Origin: Apostichopus parvimensis
Lineage: Eukaryota; Echinodermata; Holothuroidea; Aspidochirotida; Stichopodidae
Assembly: GCA_000934455.1 (NCBI GenBank)
Contig: KN884558.1
Span: 39,404 to 60,602, forward strand
Length of the DNA: 21,199 nt
Direction: 5' to 3'
In this document: piece after piece, positions 1-12,400 of the stretch
Position numbering within the stretch: the first letter of the stretch is position 1
Layout: every line of letters begins with the position of its first letter
Program-made: the position numbers and the translations under genes
Notes under the pieces: model-generated
Databases searched by the model: none
What the model was told of the DNA's origin: nothing
The model's input: only the letters and a program-made list of their open reading frames with translations

Positions 1-388
1 TACGATTGCATATGACATACCGTTTGAGTTTCCTATTGTGCAATCTACTTGACTAACTAAGGATTGAATTATTCTTCACTTGACACCGATGAGCTAGACA
101 ACGTCATCGATATCCCATCAATCATAACGTATTTTATTGTTTGTAATGTTTAAAGGTATTATTAAAACCAGCTTGCAAACCATGTTTGATAAACAAATGC
201 ACAAAAAAAAATGCATATCCACATATTTGTCATACTTTTCTCTTAAGATTATGTTGTTCTACCTCAAGATATAAATCAATCATGTGTATGTGTGATGTTC
301 AAATGAACAAAGATATCATCAAGTTATAAACATATTGCTATGAGATGACTGTTTACTTCTCAAGGAAATGATGTAAAGGACAATTTAC
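1..388. other. Intron, no supported exon
   Basis: AT-rich sequence downstream (minus strand) of exon 25. One AG...GT interval near 15-50 has a fair donor, but it does not preserve phase 0 and was not called. Confidence 0.5.
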
Positions 389-460
389 CTCTTCTTTATT
401 AGGGTGAGTATCTTCCAGGATCTTAGAAATATGTTCCTTGAATATAGCATTTTCCCTAAT
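389..460 (-). CDS. Exon 25: last tail module seen in the window
   Basis: Acceptor gatttttacag, donor gtaaat; 72 nt, phase 0 to 0, 24 residues beginning IRENAIFKEHISKILED and ending in a polar NKEE. It ends in a donor, not a stop, so at least one more exon lies further left, probably outside the window. Confidence 0.8.
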
Positions 461-3400
461 CTGTAAAAATCGAATTTAAATATCTCCAGTTAACATTTGA
501 TGGTCTTGAAATAATATTGGTATCATAAAATAGAAATAACTAGAAGAAACAGAGTACGTTCACTTTTTGTCAGAGGGACTGATATACATATTCTGCGAAC
601 ATTGTGAATAACACAGTATACGTGAGCGACATTCATTTGGCTAACATTACCACTGCATAGGTTTCTCAGTATTGGACGTGAAATGATAAATACATCAAAT
701 AGCATGATTGTAGGTAAGAGGGCTGTTGCTGTGTACTGTGATCTTCTCAGTTTATTGCTTCATAATCTCGCCAATCAAGCTGGCGTTCGAATGTAGGAAT
801 GGCAATAACGGGTCATCATAGCATTGCGTCATAGCTTAATGTTAGATGTTCTTCTTTGTGTGTTACTTAATATTAGACTAATCCATATTGAATGAAGACT
901 TTACACATGATCTTCGATAAGAAGTAACAACAAACTTAATATCCATACTTTATGACGTCTTTCATTGCTCATTGTAGTTTAAAAATGTGTGAGTGATGCC
1001 TATTAGGGAGGGAGGGAGGGTGGGGGGGGGGGGGATGTGCTTGTTTACCAAGCTGGATATGAGATATGGTGATATGCGATGTTTAAAAGTGATCCATTGA
1101 AAGTACATATCACTTACCAAAACTTTTTCTGCAATAGTCTTCAACAAGGATTTTAATTGTGTCATAAAGTTGCCCTATAAAGATAATTGTTGTTAAATTC
1201 AGTAATTTTACCGACAGCGACAACATTGGTCTATATATTGCCCGTGAGATTGGGTTCTTTACCCGCAAAGCACGATAGTTCGTTACTAGCAAATACATTA
1301 TCGCTACTCTATCGTCTCCTTTGTGGATGGGCCCATGTCAGTAATTCGCTGTCTTCATACGTACCATCAAAGGGATGAATAAGTGTCATTATTATTATTG
1401 GGTAAAGAAGCTGGAAAGACGAAGAAGTGAGTGCACAGGTATGTGCAGAGAGAAAAGGGGTTCTTACCTCTCCGAACCGCTCCTGTATAGCTTGTACAAT
1501 TTTTATGTACTTAATCTGTAAGGTAAAATAATTGAAACCTAAGCACTACTGACAGTAATCCCAACCACATGCTTGTAAATATGTAATTATACACGTTCAC
1601 ATTATAGCAAAAACCTGCCTATTTAATTGTATTGCTATTTTGCGAACTATATGGTACTAGTTAAATCTTTTGTAATTTAATACATTGTTTAGTAATTATA
1701 CTAAATTGAATTGTATTACACCAACGTTATATTTTCATATCGCCAGTTTGAGGCTAAAACTTGTTGTTCAACAAATTGAGCAAACATTGAAAATGAGACC
1801 CATTTTTAATTATATGCCTTATAAACTTGAATGGGAACGTCTATAATACATTGAAATCACGTTTACAGTTCCTTCATTGATGATAAAAATTGTCTTACCT
1901 TGGTGGCGGCATTTGTTGCAGCGATGTAGCTAATATTACGATGTTCCTCAGTCACATCCAACTAATTGAAATGACGAAAGCGCAATGGATTTGATAGAGA
2001 TCTCTACTTCTTTCATAAGTTGTTTTTTTTTCATTGGCAATGTTTATATTTAAGAAGCCAAATTTGTTAAATTATTCAAGTACTTAAAGTAAATGTAATC
2101 GTTTTAATTGTATAAAGACTTACTGGTTTTAACATGGCATACTGAACCAATGCATCGACTGCGTCCGAGGAGGGCTCCTGCAAAGTGATGCGGTTACAAT
2201 GATAACTTTACAGTATAACAATGCATTTAATGTTTAAGGTTCCGCTAATTAAGTACCATAAAACCATTAGATAATCGACCTGTGTGTTAATTATTGAACA
2301 ATTTGCATACCTGTCAATAACTACGATTACCATTACAATAAAATGGCTTTGTATACTAGGTAATGCAGGTCCAAATGCGTGTAATATAACATTATAACAC
2401 TTGAAAATTGTCATAAATGTAACTTCTGCATATCGTTTCTTGCATAATTGATTTTCAAAGCTCAATTTGTCAAATGAGAAGTAAAACAAATCAGCAATTC
2501 CCATTAGCTTACCTTTTGGGATGTATTGGAATCGTCTATAATTTTGAGTAAATCGTCCATTTTTTGCTGCAATAAAATGGAAAAAAAAAGAAAACAGGGG
2601 AAATGAAAGAGTTATTAAGTAGTACGGTTTAAAAACATGCAAAAGACTCATGACATGAACTCATACTTCAAGTGGACTTAATTAAATTTAAGTAACTCGT
2701 TACGACTACAAATATGTTGATAGAATAAAGAGAGGATTACGAGTAATACTCACTGATTCTCTCAGAGGTGACGTGATAGTTGCAAATTCTCTAGCAGTTA
2801 TCTGTAGGAAATTCATCAATTTGTTCGAAATTAAATCTCTTAGAAACGTATAGCACTATTTCTAAGATGAAAGAGTATGACACTGATGGCACTGTATGTG
2901 GATGTTGTCAGTGCATAGTTGCTCGTTACGATTAAACTTTGTTGTATTGTCACACATGCCCGTATGGGTACAATTAACACCTTTGTTCAATTGTAATAAA
3001 TCTCGGAAATTCCAAAGTAGGGTTGACAAGTGGGACAAAGAACAGTTGAAGTTGACTGAGTGCAGTTTGAGTGCAGTTGAAGGGCATGGACGCACCTCTA
3101 TAGAGTACACACCACCCCCAATCTCCTTGTCACTCTTCATTCGTGAAATTATTTTACTTGCAGTTCAAATTTTTGATATGAATATAATGTCTTATGTCCT
3201 ACAGTTGCAGCACTTTTAATAGTTATTATTCGCCTTGTAGCGAAAGCATGTCAGAAAGTGGAATTACCGCTACATAAGTGGGGGTTCGAGTGGCTATATA
3301 GGGGATCCAGTTGAATCTCAAGAGTTTTCAGATTTAACTTGTTTTCTCGAAGCAAATGTTAAGCAAAACATACATACATTTGAGAGAAATTCAATTTCTA

Positions 3401-6400
3401 TGTACTTTATTCAAAGAATTTACGGGCTAACGAGAGTGAAGTCCCGGAAGTTGCTAGGCTTTTTATTTCTTGTTCATTCGATACGGATTGAAGCACAAAG
3501 GCACATTTGATTTAAGTAACGTGGAAGGTATTCCAAGTCCGTAAGTTGCGGTGCTTTCGGACAGTTCTCTTGTAGCTATGTTAACTTAGGTACAGAAATA
3601 AATCACAGTGCTTCCAATTTCAATGCAATGTATTCAAAACCTCCTTGGGATACCAGGGGCGTCGCCTACGGAAGGATAACCTTTTAATTACTATTACCCA
3701 AATTATGGAAATTTAGAAGTTCAGTTTTGTTTTACCGCAACCGACTCTGGGTGGTAAGCACAGCGGGGTGGGGGTAGGGGTAGCATGATGATTAGAGAAT
3801 GCAATCCATGTCCTCTCTCCTTGATGCCGCCGCTGATAATAAAGTCCTTTGCAGTGTTTTCTTTATATTTTACGAAAATGTTTTTTGCACAGGTGTTAAT
3901 AATGCGGTCTTAAGACGTAAGAACAATACAAATGGAGTAAAATAAACATATTTCCATTTTTAGTTAGTACCAACCTTTTTCTGCAAATATTGTTGCCTAG
4001 CAATCTCAAGACACTTCTCTGAAACCTGAATGTTAGAGATAAGATAGACACAATAAAGTTTCTTGGGTAAGCTAAAGTTCGCATTCTTCTCCATCACTGA
4101 GTACTTTGGTGTCTTCAGTACACGATTGAATACATTTTCGAACTAACTATTTACTGTCTGTTGGTATGCTTCTTATTATGCTAGTGATAAGTTACCCTCC
4201 CGTAGACCTTATATAACATTGTGAGTGCCATAACTAGTGAAAATACAAAAGGCAGTTTAACGTAGAAGTGGCAATCCGTACCGTCTCAAAATTCAGTTTC
4301 GATTAAAAATTGTAAGCAATAGCAGAGCAACATTGTACCGCAAACATACATGCAATGAATACTAGGCATATATGTGTGCGACATTAGAAAGTAAAAAGCC
4401 AAAAATTTAGCACATTGTAATTTTTTTTTCAATACTTTATAGTAGCTCTAAACTCTAGCTGTTTCAATAACAGTATGGCCATACCTGTTTCTTTTCCGCA
4501 ATGATCCGGAGTATTTCGACAGTTTCCGCGGGCGATTTCTGTTAAAAATGAATGGCAAAAAAAATTCGTTAATGCCCTTAATGGGAACAGAAATAACGTC
4601 AGGCAAGTAGGTGGCGGAAACTGCTTACGTCCTTTGATGTGGAATAGAAGCTTACAGAATTTATTAAAATTCGTTGTTTACAATTATTTCGCATTTCGTT
4701 GTACATTAAATGTACGTGGGCAAAGCAAATTGAAGTCAACGACTCGCCAAATTATAGCGATGTTCCATAACAAAGAAATATTCATGTCTTTGAACTGAAA
4801 TGCTGTGTATATATATGTATTAATGTTATCACAATCTTGGAATTTACACAAAACTATGTTACCATAAGTATATGTTTATGGTTGACTAAACTTTGATACG
4901 AACCACGTTTTCTTCCTTTTCAAGCTCTAGACATTCTAGTATCAAAAGAAGCTCCTACAGCAACATAAGAAAAACAGGACAAAGAAAGAAGACATAATAA
5001 AGAAAAGGCAATCATTATAAATACGTATCACAATTAGCGAGTTTACACATTGCTAGAAGAACATGCGTGTTGGTAAAAGTATCATTAGTTACACACAGGT
5101 ATCGATTGAAATGTAAACATACATATTTCAATCACATCCACCAACAACAAATGAACATTAATAACATAAACTAAACCATATTGTATATTATTATGAATTA
5201 TATAAATATCTAAAGTTTTATTTACTGTATACTGACCTCCTGAAGCTGTTTATCCTTAACAAACTCACTCAAGAGACGAACAGTATTCTCCTTCTGTTGG
5301 TTATTGAAAAGTGTAAATATGTCATTATGATTCGTTCGTTTTATTTATTTAATGATATGAGGTTAAAACCTTAGTCCACTTAGAGTTTATACTATCCATG
5401 GTAACCAACATGTTGTCTTATTGCCAAATAATATTCGATAACATAAAATCTATCATTACTACAACGTTGTTATTAACACAAATCCCGAGGTTTCTTTGTA
5501 GAGATCATTGTGAGTTCATTTAATTGTCCTTTTTTATATCGGGAATGAGTTCTTCGTCGTGAGTAACAGATTGAGAAATAACATTTTCATATTTACCATC
5601 GGATCTTAACAAAACAACGATTTTTTAAGACGTCATAATTCATTAAATGATACAACAACTACAAAATGTTGTCAAAGCAAAAATATTGCTTATGTGGAGT
5701 CCATGTCATGTGGATAAACTATGCATCTGTCGAACGTGTGGTTTTGTTGGCTTCGGGAGATTGATAGTTCAACTTTGTCCTACTGATGACACTGTGCTAG
5801 TCAAGTTCAAAGTGACAAACCGTTCTATAGTTGGTGATGTAGCAACACTTTTCTATTATTCTAACAATACACAATACCCCATCGCGGTAATATCAGATTT
5901 GAAGGTTTTGTTATTGATTAAGTATAAATGACGCATTTTTCACGAAGGGATTTGCTATGTTACACATTGTTAGCGGTACCTGCATTTTTTTCTTTAAAAT
6001 GTTCTATATTATAAACAAACCAATACGCATACCCCGTGCTTCGCAATAAACTTGTCTAGTTCTTCTTTGAACCGTTCTTTGTGGACCTGTTAGATAAATA
6101 AAAATATGTTACAGTCTTCTAAGAAAGAGACAGTCAGTGTTATTGATGGCGTAGGACCAACTATTCACACAAGCGTACATGATTTGTAGAACTCCAAACA
6201 ACGAGCTTTCGAAAAAAGAATAATATATATTATGTACAGGAAAGATTAAACGTTGGAATAATTTATGTATAAGCCCTTCGCCGATAATTATTAGTGACGG
6301 GTGTCCGTACGTGACATTACACATGACCTACAGTTGAATATTAACTTACAAACAAGAGAGCGTTTCTTATTAAAAGGAAACAAAAGCCTCACCTGTGATT

Positions 6401-9400
6401 CCATTTCAAAAATAGCACGAAACTTCTTATTAAATTCTTCCTGGAGGTTAAATGAATGTTAAATTTTACCGTGTGGTCCTATTACTGTCAAATATACTGC
6501 ATAAAACACTTCAACAAATAGTTATTTTAAATTGTATGCTATATTGTAAACTGAAGGCAAAGTACAACTTAAACACTTCATATGTTTTCTTACCTGCAAC
6601 TTTTTCTGTGCCTTATCATTCTGATGGAAGAAAGTTGTGAAATAAACTTGTGTAATTTGTGACTCGTGAACAAGACGTGAGTTAGAAAGCTACTCACATA
6701 CATAACGTTTTTGGAAAGATATATAAAATTGTTATAACGTTCTATATTTTTAATGTCGATTGTTCTCAATGCGATCATTACGTAAGAAAGTTTACCTTTG
6801 GTTTCGTGCTTTTGTTCTTTTCTTTCTTTTTCTTATCTGGCGTTTTCACTTTCTGAAAGTTAGGAAAGTATTTTTCGGTAAAGATATCAATGTGTTCTTT
6901 CTTCAAACTGAGTAATACAAATAATACCGTACTTTAACTATATTACTATGATATAAAACATAAATTACTGAAATGTTAATGAATGATACAGTTTGTAATA
7001 TACAGTGCTTCATTACGTCATCAATCCAAAGGTACCTTTTGTTTTGTGTCTTTCTTCTTGTCTTTACTTTTCGTGTCTGTCGTATCCGTTTTCTGAAATT
7101 GATCAAGCATGACTCACTAAGTATTTAATTTTAACATAGCAAGTAAAATGATATTTGCAGGTAATGCTTTAAAATGTCAATAATTTCAATATTTCCAACT
7201 GCCTTCAATTTCATGTAGTTGAAGGTCCTTTCTTCGTTCCTATGGTTTATTTGCATTGGTTAACAAAGAAGTGAGAGGGCATGATTAACCCATATGCACA
7301 AAGGAATATTAAAATTCCCATTATCCCTCTATAATACTATATTAGGGAGATTAGTACTCAAACGATTTGGTATATACAACTACACATAACGCAGCTATGT
7401 TGGAGCGATTTAATATTAAACTATATGTAAAATTACATTGGAGACCTATATAGCTTAAACATGTTACTTTCAACATGTACGGATAATATCATTGTCATAA
7501 CGAGCTAGTTGAATACTTGACAAAAGTCATCAACAGCATATATATGCTGCTAGCATCAATGTAAAAATATGAAAAGTTCTTCTATGAGTCCAAATTTTCA
7601 CGCGCACGCTTATATCATAAGGAATATACACAAAACAAACGAAACCTGATTTACGTTCTTAGATATCAACGTCTGCTTCTCTGCAACTTCGCTCTGTTCA
7701 TTAGGACTTGTTTCTCCGACATCCACAGCGGTTTCGCCAGCATGCTGAAAGTAAGGTACCATGTTTAGCTCTTATACACCCTACGAGGGAAGGGGTTGAG
7801 GGAATTGCGGAGAATATAATTGACAAATGTTGCTGCCAAAGTTTGTTTGCCTTAAAACAAGGCAAAACAAATAACCCATACTTTAAAAATATCTATAAGC
7901 TCTTCAAACTGAGGATTGAAAGTACTACTTCTACGAAACTACTGTAATAAAAAAAAATCAAATACTGAAATGTTAATGAATGATATAGTTTGCAATATAC
8001 AGTGCTTTATTACGTCATCTATCCAAGAGTACCTTTTGTTTTGTGTCTTCCTTCTTGTCTTTACTTTCCGAGTCTGCCATATCCGTTGTCTGAAATTGAT
8101 CAAGCATGACTTACTGAGTATTTCATTGTAACACAGTAAGGGAAATGATACTTGCAGGTAATGGTTTAAAATGTCAATAATTTCAATATTTCCAACTGCC
8201 TTCAATTTCATGCAGTTGACCTATAGAGCTTACAAATCAATTTTAGCATGCACGGATAATATCATTTGCCATAACGAGCTTGTTGTTCACATTTGAATAC
8301 TTGACAAAAGTCATAAACAGCATATATGTTACTAGCATCAGGGGCTAGCCAGGGGGGGGGGGGGAGAGCGATCGCCCCCTTGAGTACCCCGAAAATATCA
8401 TTAAAGCCCTCTTTTCAGGTTGAAGGAAGCTAAGCGAACCATTTTAATCTTTCCCACTGAAAGTTCGTCTGCTACGTAATACAAAACTTTTATTATTTTT
8501 TATTATTTCTTGCAACGTGGGAGGCATCTTGGACATCGAGTCGCTCCGTTATGTGAAAGAATGCTCCCTTTGTGAGAAATGCCCCTTTTAAAATTATTCC
8601 CCCCCCCTTTTCAAATTTCTGGCTACGTCACTGGTTAGCATCAATGTCAAAATTGAAGCCTTCTGGTATGTGTTAAAACTCATGCACAAGCTTATATCAT
8701 AAGGAATATATAAACAACAAACGATACCTGATTTACGATTTTATATATCAACGTCTGCTTCTCTGCAACTTCGGTCTGTTCATTAAGACTTGTTTCTCCG
8801 ACATCCACAGCGGTTTCGTCAGCATGCTGAAAGTAAGATAACACGTTTAGCTCTTATACACCCTACGAGGGAGAGAATGTGGGTCTTGTGGAAGATACAA
8901 TCGTCAAATGTTGCTGCCAAAGATAGCAAAAGGACCACCCCCCCCCAAAAAAAAAGAAAAAATCCTTATTCTTTCCGTGAACTGCGAACATAAGAACCCT
9001 GCGAACTATGCATTTGTGTTATTAAAACAAACACATTAACAAATATTTCTAGGAGTTAGAAATATTATAAAGTAAACAAATAATTCAGTATACTGTGCTG
9101 CTTGTACCCTTTGTTCTTGATCTTCTGTGTCTTCTGACTGTTTTCCACAGTGCTTAGAGATTCCTGCCAAAAAAAAGGAATTAACAAGCATATGTTCAGC
9201 TGTCATAAAGCTTCCTTCCGGATATTATGAAAATCATAGGTGACACAATACAACGATAGAGTATATCTGGAGATCCGGGCATCACGTCAACATATTGAGA
9301 ATTGTTGAGGATGTCTCTTTTTGAACCTCTTAATATGGCTAAACATAAATTAGGTTGTCTTCAAATTATCACAATTAAGCCATATCATCCAATTAATGAA

Positions 9401-12400
9401 CTGGCACTCGTCCGTTGTTACTTGAAGAGAATCTTTGTCCTAACTGTTCTCGCCTTTACAACATGAAATATCAAAATTTCGAAGTATCGAATTTCGAATA
9501 AATCGTTGAAATGATGATCCAAATGATCGAAGTTTGAAAAAGTTGACATTTGAGCATTTTAGCTAAATTTCGGGAAAATAGTCGAAATGTTGATAAAAAA
9601 CCAACAGTGAGGATATATGAGATGTCGTTTGTTGGTAAAAGAATACAAAAGGTCAGAATTTCGTAAAAAATAGAAAATCTGTGATAATTCGGGATATATT
9701 GAGAGTAATTTCATATAAATCTGTAGATGCTGTTCCTTTCCCTCTTTCTTCATAACATGCTCATTTGTCATTTTATTTGACAGAACCAAATGTGCGGCTC
9801 TATGTTGGTACCAATGCAGAGATTATTTGGGAGCAATATGATGACTTACATATGAGGTTAAAGGTCAAAGATTCCATATTTTCCATAAACACAGCAACAT
9901 GTTTGGCAAATATATGATAAAATGAGGATTTGGGACCCGGTTTTGCTAATAAATGTTAATATTTCAGTTTTGTAAAATAACCACATTTAATTTGGGGGTC
10001 CAAACTGGGGGGTAAGGGGGGGGGGGTGACAAACGGCTCCAACGGGGAAGGGACGTCAAGTGGTTGCAACATTTTTTGAATAAACTAAAAAAATATATAT
10101 TGCAATGCAAAGGAAAATAACATGTCCAGAAAACGTGCATGCTACATTTGCTGAGTATGAGCGGAGCATCGTTAGAATAAAGGCTTAACCGTCAAAACTG
10201 CCAATGGAATATGATAGTAGTATTTGTTTTGAATTCTCCTCTTGCAGTCTGGACAATATCCAACTTGCCAAGACTGTGATATTATTTGGAGCACTACACT
10301 GGCATTTCGAATAAAGAAAAACTTATATTTTATACGTTACGGTTCAACGATCGACTTGCTGAGTTGAAAAACACATATTTACCTTTTTTACGAGTCCGAA
10401 TCACTATGAATACAGCAATCGCAGCTATTATTGCGAATACAACCAATAGACCCGCAATAAGACCTCCTTTCCCTTTCTTTTCTGTCACCGGATCATCCAT
10501 GCACTTAACTTTGCCTGCAATAAAGGTCGGAAATAGTACACCATTAGAACATAAATAAATTCTATGAATTAATCATTTTTACAGAACCAAATAAATGAGC
10601 AACACAAAACAATAATATTTACAAGCGTCATGTTTAAAATTATATAGTTCCATAAGTCTGTAGCTATTTCGTATCACGAAATAGCTACAGACTTATGGAA
10701 CTATATAATTTTAAAGCCTTACTCTACCTGAGGAGGAAGATGAGATATCTTCGAAAACGTTCGAACAAACATGACGCTTGTAAATATTATTGTTTTGTGT
10801 TGCTCATTTATTTGGTTCTGTAAATGTACAACTCTTCCTAAACTTTAATCATTTTTGTTTTGTGGGCATATTCTGTAATAACGTAAGGGAATGTGACAAT
10901 GAGGGAATGTGACAATGAAGTAAAACGAATAGTTCTTTTTCATTAGTTATTAAGATGAACTATTATTACTTGTTCTACTTTACAGTGCGAATGACCGACA
11001 GGTTCTATAATGTTATTTGTACCGACAATATTCATTATCTTAGACTTGATTACCCGTGGTTATAGTAATTTTTGATGGATTAATCTTCCTAGCAAACTTG
11101 TCCGGTCTCGCACTGCACGTCAGTGAAGCCGTTCCATCGCATCCAATAATTTCATATTCCACCGTCAAATATGATTCACTAGTCCCGGATTCAGGATCAG
11201 TCGTTGTCTCTCGTCGATGATTGGTGAGCTTGACTTCTAGTTTTGAATCATTATCATCTGTCATTGTAAGCTCAACTGGAGGCCTTAACCCCGAGACCGA
11301 GCAAGTTAAACTCCCTGTTTTAGTTCCATTACGTGTGCATGATTCAGTTGATTCACACCCTTCGATGTTCACTGCTGCAGTAGCGGGTGAAACTGTGGAA
11401 AGATGTCGCACCCATATAATAAAAAGTCGCTTCTTAATTAAAACACAAGTTGTTTGTTTGTTCTGATTTCAGTGTACAAGTGATGTATAAAGATACAAAT
11501 AATAACCATAATGAAGTATTTCACATACTCTATAAGCGTAATTACTATAACGTTAATTGAGATGTTTGTCATTATTCGATTCATTATCGGTATACAAATA
11601 CTTCTTTCTTTTCTTTTTATGAAGTAAAAAGCGAGAAGTGTGAAAATGTTAAATTGCATATCATAAATTATAACCACATCCTTCCATTAAACTATACTTA
11701 GATTGTCTAAGGCAAATATGATTCACTAGTTTCGGATTCAGTATCAGTTGTTTTCCCTCATCGATGATTGGTAAGCTTTACTTTTGAATCATTACCCGTT
11801 GTCAATGTAAGGTCAACTGGCGGCCTTAACCCCGAGATCGAGCAAGTTAATATATCTAGTTCCATTATTTGTACATGCTTCATTTGATCAACATCCTCCA
11901 AAGTGTACTGCATCATTTGCTGGTGAACCTTGGAAATGATACGGTTTACAATTCAACATATGGACGTGTAATTCCTTAAAATACACTTTTGCGTTTTCTA
12001 TTTCAAAGTCAGTTCATAAGCAATTTAAGTCATAATGATGTGATTAATATTAAAATTGTAACTCTAATGTTACCCTATATAAGTTCTGTTGACAAGTTCT
12101 GTTGAAAGTGGCATAAAGTTGAGCAAGAGGTTTAGACCCAACTGGACATTTCATTTGAAATGATGATCCGTCGTTGACACTTCTCTCTGCTAAAGATGAA
12201 CTTAAAAGGGGATAGTCTACACTGACTAATAACGAGTTAGTTAGAGAGGTTTTGTTAGCCCGGTCGGATGCTGCGCATGTAAACTTTTGTAAAACAAATG
12301 ACTCCTTTTCATACTGCAATGTCAAACTTGAAGTGAATAGGGATGAAATATTATCACGTTTATGAACTAATGTATATTGTGAAGAAACATCTACTGCTAT

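Larger units (their letters stand above)
6964..7840 (-). repeat. Tandem duplication, copy B (exons 9 and 10 with flanking introns)
   Basis: Aligns with 7963-8921 over both exons and much of the intron sequence, for example the segment starting ctgaaatgttaatgaatgat at 6967 and at about 7967, and tagctcttatacaccctacg just upstream of exons 9 and 7. Copy B has about 220 bp (roughly 7223-7440) absent from copy A, and lacks the hAT-like insertion. Confidence 0.85.
7963..8921 (-). repeat. Tandem duplication, copy A (exons 7 and 8 with flanking introns)
   Basis: Partner of 6964-7840. Both exons are intact. It carries a 295-bp mobile element (about 8339-8633) that the other copy lacks. Confidence 0.85.

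Noticed and set aside
15..50. A further tail exon before the window edge
   Set aside because: The donor is fair (gtatgt), but the interval is 32 nt and breaks the strict phase-0 pattern; the longer version contains a stop.
2862..3219. Overlapping open stretches on both strands in the long tail intron
   Set aside because: No match to the module pattern, and the possible splice boundaries do not keep phase 0; probably chance.
3650..3680. Second hAT-type element from the CAGGGGCGTCGCC sequence
   Set aside because: No inverted partner or target duplication found nearby.
5647..5931. Plus-strand open stretch of 94 codons
   Set aside because: Lies inside an intron of the minus-strand gene, with no domain, splice context or coding-like composition that I could see.
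10716..10766. Hammerhead ribozyme, as found in some Penelope-like elements
   Set aside because: CTGAGGA is present instead of the required CTGATGA core, and the stems do not form around it.
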